The notes: generated from the sequence alone by a model not told the origin. A stretch of DNA of 45,405 nucleotides from Chloroflexota bacterium (GCA_029557965.1 JAKQIM010000014.1:1-45405); one strand, 5' to 3'; positions 26,121 to 35,112 are shown, numbered from the stretch's first letter. Made by a program: numbers and translations.

Positions 26121-28396
26121 TGCAGCCGGGTGATCCGCTCGCCTTTGGCCAGCTCGCCGATGATCCAGGTCTCTTCAGGGATTGCCGCGCGCACTTGCTC
26201 GGCGTTCTCGGGCGCGGCCACAGCCACCATGCCAATGCCCATGTTGAAGACCCGGTACATCTCGTCGTCCTGGATTTTGCCATGCTCTTGGATGAATTTG
26301 AACAGTGGCGGCACCGGCCAGCTTCCCAGGCGGATCACGGCGTCCAGGTTTTGGGGCAAGATGCGCGGAATGTTTTCGATGAATGCCCCGCCGGTCAGGT
26401 GGGCCAGGGCTTTGATCGGCGAAGCGCTTGTAGAAATGAGGGGGTGCAGCAGCGAGAAATACGAGCGGTGGGGGGCCAGCAGGGCATCTGCCAGTGAGAT
26501 GCCCAATTCAGGGAAGACGCGCGTTAGCGGGATGCCCTCGAAGATCTTGCGGATGAGCGAGAAGCCGTTGGTGTGCGGCCCTGAGGATCGCAGGCCGATG
26601 AGCACGTCACCGGCTTGCAGGCCCTCGCCCGGCAAGATGCGGGCGCGTTCGACCACGCCCACGATGGTTCCGGCCAGGTCATATTCGCCGGGGGCGTAAG
26701 TGCCGGGCATCTCAGCCGTCTCGCCGCCCAGCAGGGCGCAGCCGCAGGCCCGGCAGGCCTCAGCCATACCCTTGACCAGTTCGGCTACCACCTCAGGCCT
26801 GAGCTTTGATGCGGCAAAATAATCCAGGAAGAACAAGGGGCGCGCCCCCTGCACCAGGATATCGTTGACGCAGTGGTTGACCAGATCTTGGCCAATTGAC
26901 TCGTAACGGTTGACAGCCGCCGCCAGCTTGACCTTGGTCCCTACGCCGTCGGTAGAAGCCACCAGCACCGGGCGGCGCATGGCCTGCACCTCGCTGGCAT
27001 CGAACATGCCGCCAAAAGAGCCCACCCCGCTCAAAACAAGCGGGTTATAGGTGGAAGTGACCGCATCTTGCATCATGATCACGGCCTGGTTACCGGCATC
27101 AATGCTTACCCCCGCGTCTGCATAGGCCGAATGCACCGCCCGGCGGCCAATATCGTGGCGGTAATGCATGCCCTCAAAGGTGATCCCCGCCACCGCCTGG
27201 TAGGCGGCCGTCAGGGCTTGGGGCAGGTCGGCACCGCTGCCGGTCACGTTCAGCACCCGCCCGCCTGCTGTAGAAACGTGCCCGTTCTCAACCCGGGTGC
27301 CCGCGTGGAAGACCAAGGCGTTGGGGGTGGGCTTCTCTAGCCCATAGATCGGCCGGCTGGCCGGGGCCTTGCCCCCCGGATAGCCCTCAGATGCCACCAC
27401 CACGCAGGCCGTAGCGCCTGGCCTCCAAGTGATGGGCAGATCTGCCAGCCGCCCTTCGATGCAGGCCTGGATGATCTCCAGCAAATCCGTCTCCAAGAGC
27501 GGCAGGATAGCCTGCGTCTCGGGGTCGCCGAAGCGGCTGTTGAATTCCAGCACCGTCAGGCCTTTGGAGGTATTCATCAACCCGGCATACAGCACGCCCA
27601 CGAACGGCGTGCCGGCCTGGCGCAGTCCATCCACTGCCGGCTGCAAAATGGTGCGCACGGCTTCTTCGACCATCTCTGGCGGGCAAAGCGGGGTGGGGGC
27701 GTAGGCCCCCATACCGCCCGTATTGGGGCCGCGGTCGCCGTCCAGCAGGCGTTTATAGTCTTGGGCCGGCGGCATGGCGCGCACGGTCTCCCCATCGGTG
27801 AAGGCCAGCAGCGAGATCTCATCGCCTTCCAGGCGCTCTTCGATCACCACCTGCTGCCCGGCCTGCCCGTACTCGCCCCCTAACAGCATGGCCCTCAGGC
27901 CGGCCTCCGCCTCCGCCAGGTTATCGGGCACCAAAACGCCCTTGCCGGCTGCCAGCCCCGAGGCCTTGATCACCACCGGATAATCCAACCCGCGCAGGTG
28001 CGCCAGCGCCTGTTCGAAATCGCGGAAGATGGCATAACGCGGCGTAGGGATGCCGTGTTGGGTCATGAATTCTTTGGCAAAGGCCTTAGAGGCTTCGATC
28101 TGCGAGGCGGCGTGCGTGGGCCCAAAGACGGGGATGCGCACCGCGTGCAGGTTATCGGCCAGCCCGGCTGCCAGCGGCCCTTCAGGCCCCACGATCACCA
28201 GGTCGATCGCTTTTGAATAAGCAAAATTGACCAGCGCGGTGGCGTTTTCGGCTGAGATGGGCACGTTTTCGCCCAATTGGGCCGTCCCGGCATTGCCGGG
28301 CGCAATATAAAGCTGCGAGAGTTGGGGCGATTGTGCCAGTTTCCAGGCCAACATGTGCTCGCGCCCACCTGCACCAATCAGAAGCACTTTCAGCAT
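26117..28396 (-). CDS. purDM: Bifunctional GAR synthetase–AIR synthetase (PurD–PurM fusion)
   Basis: A 759-residue fusion. Residues 1-418 are GAR synthetase: GAGGREHMLAWKL (8-20), ATP-grasp KASGLAAGKGV (144-154), NTGGMGAY (225-232) and EFNSRFGDPETQ (284-295). From about 425 it is AIR synthetase: YADAGVSIDAGNQAV, GVGSFGGMFD (457-466), STDGVGTKVKLA, NDILVQGARPLFFLDYFA, GGETAEMPGTY, SSGPHTNGFSLIRK and GGAFIENIPRIL. Both active sites look complete, joined by only a few linker residues. The steps are PRA to GAR and FGAM to AIR. The start overlaps the purF stop by 7 bp, with GGAG inside purF; purN overlaps its end. Confidence 0.96.
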   Translation of the reverse strand: MLKVLLIGAGGREHMLAWKLAQSPQLSQLYIAPGNAGTAQLGENVPISAENATALVNFAYSKAIDLVIVGPEGPLAAGLADNLHAVRIPVFGPTHAASQIEASKAFAKEFMTQHGIPTPRYAIFRDFEQALAHLRGLDYPVVIKASGLAAGKGVLVPDNLAEAEAGLRAMLLGGEYGQAGQQVVIEERLEGDEISLLAFTDGETVRAMPPAQDYKRLLDGDRGPNTGGMGAYAPTPLCPPEMVEEAVRTILQPAVDGLRQAGTPFVGVLYAGLMNTSKGLTVLEFNSRFGDPETQAILPLLETDLLEIIQACIEGRLADLPITWRPGATACVVVASEGYPGGKAPASRPIYGLEKPTPNALVFHAGTRVENGHVSTAGGRVLNVTGSGADLPQALTAAYQAVAGITFEGMHYRHDIGRRAVHSAYADAGVSIDAGNQAVIMMQDAVTSTYNPLVLSGVGSFGGMFDASEVQAMRRPVLVASTDGVGTKVKLAAAVNRYESIGQDLVNHCVNDILVQGARPLFFLDYFAASKLRPEVVAELVKGMAEACRACGCALLGGETAEMPGTYAPGEYDLAGTIVGVVERARILPGEGLQAGDVLIGLRSSGPHTNGFSLIRKIFEGIPLTRVFPELGISLADALLAPHRSYFSLLHPLISTSASPIKALAHLTGGAFIENIPRILPQNLDAVIRLGSWPVPPLFKFIQEHGKIQDDEMYRVFNMGIGMVAVAAPENAEQVRAAIPEETWIIGELAKGERITRLQ

Positions 28397-29844
28397 GGCA
28401 TCTCCTTTTTCTCAAAGCCGGTTTTGATGGAGTGGAAATCCACCGCCACCGGATAATCACCCGTGAAGCAGGCCAGGCAGTAGCCTTCTTTCCGCCCCAG
28501 CGCCTGCTGCATGCCCTCCAGGCTTAAATAATACAACGAATCACTGCCGATGTGTAGGCGAATCCGCTCCACTTGCATGCGGTGGGCGATCAACTCCTCA
28601 TAGGTGCCCATATCCACCCCCATGAAGCAGGGATGGCAGATGGGCGGGCAGGTGATGCGCAGGTGCACCTGGCGCGCCCCGGCTTCGCGCAGCAGCTTCA
28701 GCAGCGGGCCGGAGGTGGTGCCGCGCACAATGCTGTCGTCGATCACCACCACGCGCTTATCGCGCAGGTTCTCGTCGATGGTGTTGAATTTGAGCGCTAC
28801 GCCCTGCTTGCGCAGCGAATCGCTGGGCTCGATGAAGGTGCGCCCGATGTAGCGGTTCTTGATGAAGCCGTCATTATAGGGGATGCCCGAGGCGCGGGCG
28901 TAACCGATGGCAGCCGGCACCGATGAATCCGGCACCGGGATGACCACGTCGGCCTCGGTCGGGCATTCGCGCGCCAACTGCTCGCCCAGGCGCTGGCGCA
29001 CCTCGTGTACGCTCAAACCGTCCCAAAAGCTGTCGGGGCGAGAAAAGTAAATGTGTTCGAAGATACAGCGCGCCGTGCGCTCGGCGGGCGGCAGGGCCTG
29101 CCAGACGCGCAGGGCATGGTTGCTCAAGGCCACCAGCTCGCCTGGCTTGACCTCGCGGATGGCAATGCAGCCCAGGGTGCGCAAAGCCCCTGATTCAGAG
29201 GCCGCCGCGTGGCCTCCGCTGGGCAGCATGCCCACGCTCAAAGGCCTGAAGCCCCACGGGTCGCGCACGGCATACACGCAGTCGCGCGTCAGCACCACCA
29301 GCGAATAAGCCCCTTGCCAGCGCGGCATGGTGTTGCGGATGCGTTCATCCCAGGTTTGGCCGGGCGCACCCGCCAACATCATGGTCATCACTTCTGAGTC
29401 AGATGAGGAAGATAATCCCACCCCGTGTTGGAGCAGTTCCATGCGCAGGGCGGCGGTGTTGATCAGGTTGCCGTTGTGCGCCACCCCCAGCGGCCCGTAT
29501 TGGGTTTCGATCAAGAAGGGCTGGGCATTGCGCGCCGTCGGCGAGCCGGTGGTGGAATAACGCGTGTGCCCAATGGCATAATGCCCGCGCAGGGGGGCCA
29601 GGTTTTGGGCATTGAAGACCTGCGAAACCAGCCCCACGTCTTTGTGCAGGCGCACCCCTTCGCCATCTGAGACGGCGATGCCGGCGGCCTCTTGGCCGCG
29701 GTGCTGCAGGGCATACAGCCCATAGAAGGTCATGCTGGCAACGTCTTCGTTGGGCGCATAAACGCCGATGATGCCGCATTCGTCGTGCGGAGAATCGGGG
29801 AGGAGTGGATCGTGAATAGTGGATAGTGGATAATGGTCGGTCAT
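28390..29844 (-). CDS. purF: Amidophosphoribosyltransferase
   Basis: A 484-residue enzyme making phosphoribosylamine from PRPP and glutamine, the committed step. The Ntn nucleophile is C23 in HDECGIIGVYA, after a 22-residue propeptide that must be removed. The PRPP loop is VVVIDDSIVRGTTS. The [4Fe-4S] ligands of the B. subtilis-type enzyme appear to be present (CMGVDM-type region HPCFMGVDMG and CLACFTGDYPV), so the enzyme is probably oxygen-sensitive. ATG overlaps the purE stop (ATGA). Part of the propeptide is encoded by short near-repeats of TAGTGGATA (plus-strand sense), suggesting the N-terminus was built from intergenic repeat DNA. Confidence 0.96.
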   Translation of the reverse strand: MTDHYPLSTIHDPLLPDSPHDECGIIGVYAPNEDVASMTFYGLYALQHRGQEAAGIAVSDGEGVRLHKDVGLVSQVFNAQNLAPLRGHYAIGHTRYSTTGSPTARNAQPFLIETQYGPLGVAHNGNLINTAALRMELLQHGVGLSSSSDSEVMTMMLAGAPGQTWDERIRNTMPRWQGAYSLVVLTRDCVYAVRDPWGFRPLSVGMLPSGGHAAASESGALRTLGCIAIREVKPGELVALSNHALRVWQALPPAERTARCIFEHIYFSRPDSFWDGLSVHEVRQRLGEQLARECPTEADVVIPVPDSSVPAAIGYARASGIPYNDGFIKNRYIGRTFIEPSDSLRKQGVALKFNTIDENLRDKRVVVIDDSIVRGTTSGPLLKLLREAGARQVHLRITCPPICHPCFMGVDMGTYEELIAHRMQVERIRLHIGSDSLYYLSLEGMQQALGRKEGYCLACFTGDYPVAVDFHSIKTGFEKKEMPC

Positions 29845-30332
29845 TCGTTATCAGTAATCAGAGATTGGTCGTCGGAGAGGATCTTGGCGGCCTGCTGCTG
29901 CTGGAATTGGGCCACTTTCGCTTGCACCTGGGGCTGGCTCAGCCCCAAGATCTTGGCTGCCAGCAGGGCCGCGTTGGCCGGGTCGAGCACCAGCGCCGGG
30001 GCGATGCCAGAGGGCATGCGCAGCGAAGAATAGATATCGGCCCCGCCGAAGCTCTCAGAGGGCGGCGGGCAGGCGATCACCGGCGCCTGCACCAGGCCAT
30101 CGGTGAAACCCGAGAGGGCGTTGCTGCGCCCGGCGACGGTGATGTACACCTTGGGGCGTGGGTCGGCCTCGTATTGGCGCAGCAGGCCCAGCACATGCTC
30201 GGGCGTTTTGTGTGCCGAGCCAATGCGCAGGGCCGTCTCCAGGCCAAAGCCTTGGGCGGCCTCGGCGATCTTCTGGCAGTGCGCCAGGTCGGCCTTCGAA
30301 CCCATCAAGATCACAACCAGGGGAGAATCCAT
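29841..30332 (-). CDS. purE: AIR carboxylase, class II-type PurE
   Basis: A 163-residue protein. MGSKADLAHCQKIAE and IGSAHKTPEHV (Lys where class I enzymes have SAHRTP), ITVAGRSNALSGF, ACPPPSESFGGADIYSSLRMPSG and ALVLDPANAALLAAKIL match the class II PurE group, which includes Treponema denticola and the animal PAICS domain. That group carboxylates AIR directly with CO2, whereas class I needs PurK and N5-CAIR. No purK exists in the operon. The last about 12 residues (ILSDDQSLITDNE) come from repeat-like DNA at the junction with purF. ATG follows GGAG by seven bases. The gene is separated from purC by a 101-bp gap holding a hairpin repeat. Confidence 0.94.
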   Translation of the reverse strand: MDSPLVVILMGSKADLAHCQKIAEAAQGFGLETALRIGSAHKTPEHVLGLLRQYEADPRPKVYITVAGRSNALSGFTDGLVQAPVIACPPPSESFGGADIYSSLRMPSGIAPALVLDPANAALLAAKILGLSQPQVQAKVAQFQQQQAAKILSDDQSLITDNE

Positions 30333-30348
30333 TTCATCACTCCAGCTT

Positions 30349-30432
30349 TTTTCATCGCAGAGACGTAGAGAACTTCATAAAATTCTGCCCTCTCTCGGCT
30401 GTACTTCAGCCGCAGCGTCTCTGCGGTGAAAA
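30349..30432. repeat. REP-like inverted repeat with nested hairpin between purC and purE
   Basis: Arms 30349-30365 and 30416-30432 match at 16 of 17 positions when inverted (TTTTCAyCGCAGAGACG). Inside is a second perfect hairpin, CGGCTG-tactt-CAGCCG (30396-30412). It lies in the only real gap of the purine operon and could attenuate transcription or stabilise the upstream mRNA. Confidence 0.75.
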
Positions 30433-30433
30433 T

Positions 30434-31405
30434 CTAACCCATAAATCCTGCCTGCCTCAGGTTTTCCAGCAGGCGCGGCGCCACCGGGTATGCGCCCGGT
30501 TGGAACGGCTGGCCGGTGAGCATCTCGTAGATGCCGATGTAGCGCTGGCTGGCGGCTACCCACAGATCGGCGGGCATGGCAGGCGGCTCGCCCTCGCCGC
30601 GGTAACCCTGCTCGGCATAGGCCAGGCGCACGAACTCTTTGTCAAAATTCTCCGGTTCTTGCCCGGCGGCAAAGCGCGCCGCGTAGCTTTCAGCTTTCCA
30701 GAAGCGCGAAGAGTCGGGCGTGTGCACCTCGTCGATCAGCAGCACCCGCCCATCGCGAGCCCGTCCAAATTCGTACTTGGTATCCACCAGCATCAGGCCG
30801 GCCTTGTGGGCCACCTGCTGGCCGCGCTGGAAAATCGCCAGGGCCGCCGCCTGCACCTGCTCCCAGGTGGCGGCATCGAGTAAGCCGTGCGCTACCACTT
30901 CGGCGCAGGTCAGGCGTTCATCATGACCGGTGGGCCCGCCCTTGGTGGTGGGGGTGATGATCGGCGCGGGCAGGGCCTGGTTCTTGCGCAGCCCCTCTGC
31001 AAAGTGATACCCGTAGATCTCGCGCTCGCCCAATGAATAACGGTACCACAGGGCGGTGGAGGTCACCCCGGTGATGTAGCCGCGCACGATCACCTCGACC
31101 GCAAATGGCTCGACCTCCTCAGCCAGCAAGGCATTGGGGTCGGGCACCGCCAGCACATGGTTGGGCACGATACCGGCGGTCTGCTCGAACCACCAGGCCG
31201 CCAATTGGTTGAGCACCTGCCCTTTATATGGCACGCGCCCCAGGATGCGGTCAAAAGCCGAGAGCCGGTCTGTGGTCACCAGCAGGCGCCCGGCTGGCAG
31301 GCTGTACCAATCGCGCACTTTGCCCGAGGCCATGCCCGGCAGGGGCAGTCCGGCCCCGCTGAAGGCCAGGGGCAGCAGTTGGTGCAGGGTGGGGGCGTCG
31401 ATCAT
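30434..31405 (-). CDS. purC: SAICAR synthetase
   Basis: A 323-residue ATP-dependent ligase joining CAIR and aspartate. Motifs: GKVRDWYSLPAGRLLVTTDRLSAFD (with the family's SGKVRD and SAFD blocks), EVIVRGYITG, the PTTKGG loop, LMLVDTKYEFGR, and LIDEVHTPDSSRFW with the metal-binding acids. Its length is that of the longer group (about 300) seen in yeast and many bacteria, not the 237-residue E. coli form. ATG overlaps the purQ stop (ATGA). After its stop comes a hairpin repeat and then purE. Confidence 0.96.
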   Translation of the reverse strand: MIDAPTLHQLLPLAFSGAGLPLPGMASGKVRDWYSLPAGRLLVTTDRLSAFDRILGRVPYKGQVLNQLAAWWFEQTAGIVPNHVLAVPDPNALLAEEVEPFAVEVIVRGYITGVTSTALWYRYSLGEREIYGYHFAEGLRKNQALPAPIITPTTKGGPTGHDERLTCAEVVAHGLLDAATWEQVQAAALAIFQRGQQVAHKAGLMLVDTKYEFGRARDGRVLLIDEVHTPDSSRFWKAESYAARFAAGQEPENFDKEFVRLAYAEQGYRGEGEPPAMPADLWVAASQRYIGIYEMLTGQPFQPGAYPVAPRLLENLRQAGFMG

Positions 31406-32211
31406 GGCAGCAGTCCTTTGGCGTACTTCACGCCGTTGATGAACAGCGGCAGGCCTTTTTGGCCGGCCTGGCCGCGCGTCCAGCGCGGGTGCTGGTAATC
31501 GAAGAGGTGATCCTCTGGATGGGGCATCAGGCCCAGTACATTGCCAGCCGGGTTACAAATGCCGGCGATGTCGGCGCTTGAGCCGTTGGGGTTGTGTGGA
31601 TATTGCCCCCCTGCAGGCGAGCCATCTGGCAGGCAGTAGGTCAAGGCCACCTGGTCTTGGGCGGCAAGCCGCCCCAGCAGGGCCTCGTCAGCCACGCTGA
31701 AGCGCCCTTCGCCGTGGGCGATGGGGCAGTAAACCAGCTCTTCCATCCGCCGGGTCCAGATGCAGCGCTGTGAGGCAGGCTTCAGCAGGGTCCAGCGGCA
31801 CTCGAAGTGCCCCCCCGCGTTGAAATCCAGGGTGGCGGCCCGCGTTTGTGCCGCTCCTGCGGGCATCGCTCCCTGCCCGCCATCGCCCGGCAGGATCCCG
31901 GCCTTGACCAGGGCCTGGAAGCCGTTGCAGATGCCAATCACGGGCTGGTCGCTTTCTACGAAGCGCTGCACTTCATCGGCAAAATAGGCGCTCAGGTCCA
32001 GGGCCAGCAATCGCCCGGCGCCCAGGGCATCGGCGTAAGAAAATCCGCCCGCCAATGCCAGGATCTGGTAATCGGCCCAGCGCCGCTCGCCGCTTCGCAG
32101 TTGGTTGAGATGCACGATCTCGGGCTGCGCGCCGGCCAATTCAAAGGCCTGGGCGGCTTCGTGGTCGCGGTTGGTGCCGGTGGCGTGAAGGATGAGGGCT
32201 TTTGGGATCAT
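31402..32211 (-). CDS. purQ: FGAM synthase, glutaminase subunit
   Basis: A 269-residue class I glutamine amidotransferase that supplies ammonia to PurL. The nucleophile Cys lies in VIGICNGFQALVKAG and the His–Glu pair in LMPHPEDH. ALAGGFSYADALGAG is the PurQ-specific oxyanion block. It is longer than B. subtilis PurQ (227) because of inserts between the Cys and the His. The start overlaps the purL stop (ATGA) and its end overlaps purC. A separate PurQ fits the multi-subunit style, yet PurL here already contains PurS-like domains. Confidence 0.95.
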   Translation of the reverse strand: MIPKALILHATGTNRDHEAAQAFELAGAQPEIVHLNQLRSGERRWADYQILALAGGFSYADALGAGRLLALDLSAYFADEVQRFVESDQPVIGICNGFQALVKAGILPGDGGQGAMPAGAAQTRAATLDFNAGGHFECRWTLLKPASQRCIWTRRMEELVYCPIAHGEGRFSVADEALLGRLAAQDQVALTYCLPDGSPAGGQYPHNPNGSSADIAGICNPAGNVLGLMPHPEDHLFDYQHPRWTRGQAGQKGLPLFINGVKYAKGLLP

Positions 32212-35072
32212 AGGTGCTCTCGGGACGAATGGGATGGTGTGCGCTTCCAGGCCGCGGCCAGCTTTTCTACCGCCACCTGCAGGCCCGCGCCGGGAACCGC
32301 CAGGTAGGGCTCGGCGCTGACTAGGCCGATCTGGCGGTAGGCCGGGTTGGCCATGCTGGCAAAGGCGGCTTCAAAAGCGGGCGCATCTGCCGGGCGCACC
32401 TCAGCCAGCAAACAGCCGTTGGTCTCGGCGAACAGGGGCAGGTCGGGGCAGTTCAGGGCCAGGCCCAGCCGCCCGCCGATGCACATCTCAGCCGCGGCCA
32501 GGGCCAGCCCGCCCTCGCTCAGGTCGTGGCAGGCGCGCACCAGGCCGTACCGCATGCTGCGGTGCAAAGCGTGGTAGATCGCCGCGCTGCTGGGGGCCAG
32601 GTCTGGCACCCTCGATGCGCCTGCGGCTGCGGGGAGAAACTCGCCCACCAGGTAGAGCAGGTTGCCCGGCTCTTTCAGGTCCATCGTCACCGCCTTGCGA
32701 ACGTCTTCGATCAGCCCCAGGGCCGAGATCAACAGGGTGGGCGGGATGGCGTGGCGCTGACCATCGGAACCCAGGTACTCGTTGTTGAGCGAGTCTTTGC
32801 CAGAGATGAAGGGCGCCCCGTAATACACAGCCGCATCATAGCAGCCGCGGGCGGCCTCGACCAATGAGCCAAGCGTCTCGGGCCGGCGTGGGTCTCCCCA
32901 GCAGAAGTTGTCCAACAGTGCCACGCGGGCCGGGTCTGCGCCCACCGCCACCGCGTTGCGCATCGCTTCATCCACCACGCTCAGCGCCATGCGGTAGGCA
33001 TCGCGCTTGCCATATTCTGGATTAATGCCGTTTGAAAGCACGATTCCCCCCCGGCCGCGCGTGCCGATGGGTTTGAGCACGCAGGCATCGGATGGGCCGT
33101 CGTTCTGCGCCCCGGTCAGCGGCTTGACCACCGTCCCGCCTTGCACTTCGTGATCGTAGATGCGGATCACCGCCGCTTTAGAGGCGGTGTTGGGTTCTGC
33201 CAGCAGGGCCAGCAGGGTCTGGGCCGGGTCTTGCTCGTTGGGCAGCGGGATGGATTCCACCACCGCTGGGGCCGGGATGATGGCCTCCAATTGGCGTTGG
33301 GGAATGCCCTCGTGCAAGAAATGGTTTTCCAAATCCAGCACCGTTCGTCCATCGTAGCCCACCACCAGCCGGCCGCGCCCGGTGAAGGTCCCAATATCGG
33401 TCAGCTCGACATCATAAATGTCGCACAGCGCTTGTAAAGCCGGCAGGTGCTCGCTGGGCACGGCCAACACCATGCGCTCTTGAGCTTCAGAAAGCCAGAT
33501 TTCCCAGGGCGCCAGGCCGGGATATTTCAGGCGCACGCGTTTCAACTCGATCTCTGCCCCCACCTGGCTGCTCATCTCGCCCACTGCCGAAGAAAGCCCG
33601 CCCGCCCCACAATCGGTGACGGCATGGTAGAGTTTTTGGTCGCGGGCGCGCAGCACCACCTCGATCAGGCCCTTCTCGGTGATCGGGTCGCCGATCTGCA
33701 CCGAGGCGCCCGAGACCTCGCCGGTCTGGGCATCCATGGTCATCGAAGAGAAGGTCGCCCCGCGCAGCCCATCCCGCCCGGTGCCGCCGCCCAGCACGAT
33801 CACGTGGTCGCCTGGCTGGGGCGTTCGGGGGTGGCTGTCTTTGGGCGCCAGCCCCACGCAGCCGCAGAAGACCAGCGGGTTGGCGGTGTAGCCCTCATCG
33901 TACAGGATGGCGCCGTTGACGGTGGGAATGCCGATCTTGTTGCCGTAATCTTGCACGCCTGCCACCACCCCCGACTGGATGCGCCGCGGGTGCAGCACAC
34001 CCTCCGGCAGGCTCTCCACCGGGGTATCCTGGGGGCCAAAGCACAGCACATCGGTGGCGGCAATCGGCTTGGCCGAAACGCCCAGCACATCCCGGATCAC
34101 GCCGCCCACGCCGGTATTGGCCCCGCCGAAGGGTTCGATGGCTGAGGGGTGGTTATGGGTCTCGACTTTGAACGAGACCTCGTATTCGTCGTCGAAATCA
34201 ATGATCCCCGCGTTATCCACAAAGGCCGAGCGCACCCAGGGGGCGTCGATCTGCTGGGTGGCGGCGCGGATGTAGGTCTTGAGCAGGCCGTTGATCACCG
34301 CCCCGCCGGCGGCGGGCTGTCTGCTGTGGATGTGAATGCGCGCCCGGAAGGTCTTGTGGACGCAGTGCTCGCTCCAGGTTTGGGCGATGGTCTCGATCTC
34401 CACATCCGTTGGCTCGCGGCCTTCCTTTTCGAAATAAGCCTGCACGGCTTGCATCTCTGCCAGGTCCAGGGCCGCGCGGCGCTCAGCCGAGAGCGCCAAC
34501 AGGCCCGCCTCGTCCAGGTGGCGCACGGGCAGCTGTTCCACCTGGCCCGAGGCCTCAGCCGGGTGCGGAAAGACTGGCTCTAGCTGGCCCAGGGCATAGC
34601 GCTGGATGGTGGGGTTGGCCAGCAAGCGGCGCGCCAGCAGGTGCAGGCCGGCCTCGTCCAGCTCGCCGCCAACCAAAAAACGCAGCCCGGTAGAAGCCTG
34701 GGCCACGCCTTGAATGCCCAATACCCTCGCCGCCCGCACCACCTGCGCCGCCACCGGGTCGGTGACGCCCGGGCGCAGGGCCACTTCGATCACCTGCCCT
34801 TCACCCGCCTGGGGCTGCGGGCCGGGCGCAGAAACAATGCGACCCCATTCGACAGTTTGCGTAATGGGGTCGCTGAGGACTTGGGTCGCCAGGTGTTCCA
34901 GCCCGGCTGGGTCCACCTGCCCTTCGATAAAGTACAGGTCCTGGCATTCCAGGGTTTGGATGGCCTGTATGCCCAGGGCGTGGGCATCCTGTAAATAGGA
35001 GGCTGAGCGCGGGTCATTGCTGCGCCTCGCCCGCACCACAAAGCGGTAGATGTTCAGATTTTTGGGAGACAA
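32208..35072 (-). CDS. purL: FGAM synthase with two N-terminal PurS-like domains (PurS-PurS-PurL)
   Basis: A 954-residue synthetase converting FGAR to FGAM. Residues about 7-78 and 93-163 are two PurS-like modules: both show the pattern (V/A)LR-x-G-x-x-DP, VLGIQ and LLANPTIQRYAL. The catalytic part starts near 190, with WSEHCVHKTF (233-242), ETHNHPSAIEPFGGANTGVGG, GGGTGRDGLRGATFSS, TDCGAGGLSSAVGEM, GPSDACVLKP and CHDLSEGGLALAAAEM. It lacks the C-terminal glutaminase, which is encoded by the overlapping purQ. The start is TTG, nine bases after GAGGT; no ATG fits the PurS start. It is the first gene of the operon. Confidence 0.95.
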   Translation of the reverse strand: MSPKNLNIYRFVVRARRSNDPRSASYLQDAHALGIQAIQTLECQDLYFIEGQVDPAGLEHLATQVLSDPITQTVEWGRIVSAPGPQPQAGEGQVIEVALRPGVTDPVAAQVVRAARVLGIQGVAQASTGLRFLVGGELDEAGLHLLARRLLANPTIQRYALGQLEPVFPHPAEASGQVEQLPVRHLDEAGLLALSAERRAALDLAEMQAVQAYFEKEGREPTDVEIETIAQTWSEHCVHKTFRARIHIHSRQPAAGGAVINGLLKTYIRAATQQIDAPWVRSAFVDNAGIIDFDDEYEVSFKVETHNHPSAIEPFGGANTGVGGVIRDVLGVSAKPIAATDVLCFGPQDTPVESLPEGVLHPRRIQSGVVAGVQDYGNKIGIPTVNGAILYDEGYTANPLVFCGCVGLAPKDSHPRTPQPGDHVIVLGGGTGRDGLRGATFSSMTMDAQTGEVSGASVQIGDPITEKGLIEVVLRARDQKLYHAVTDCGAGGLSSAVGEMSSQVGAEIELKRVRLKYPGLAPWEIWLSEAQERMVLAVPSEHLPALQALCDIYDVELTDIGTFTGRGRLVVGYDGRTVLDLENHFLHEGIPQRQLEAIIPAPAVVESIPLPNEQDPAQTLLALLAEPNTASKAAVIRIYDHEVQGGTVVKPLTGAQNDGPSDACVLKPIGTRGRGGIVLSNGINPEYGKRDAYRMALSVVDEAMRNAVAVGADPARVALLDNFCWGDPRRPETLGSLVEAARGCYDAAVYYGAPFISGKDSLNNEYLGSDGQRHAIPPTLLISALGLIEDVRKAVTMDLKEPGNLLYLVGEFLPAAAGASRVPDLAPSSAAIYHALHRSMRYGLVRACHDLSEGGLALAAAEMCIGGRLGLALNCPDLPLFAETNGCLLAEVRPADAPAFEAAFASMANPAYRQIGLVSAEPYLAVPGAGLQVAVEKLAAAWKRTPSHSSREHL

Positions 35073-35112
35073 GTTTAGCAGACCTCAGGGCCAAAATGGC
35101 ATCGACCCGCCG

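Noticed and set aside
26117..28396. Possible sequencing error joining purD and purM
   Set aside because: The frame is continuous, the linker is natural-looking, and there is no remnant start or stop at the junction; a real fusion is simpler.
29005..29724. Several overlapping plus-strand frames opposite purF
   Set aside because: All are complements of conserved PurF blocks.
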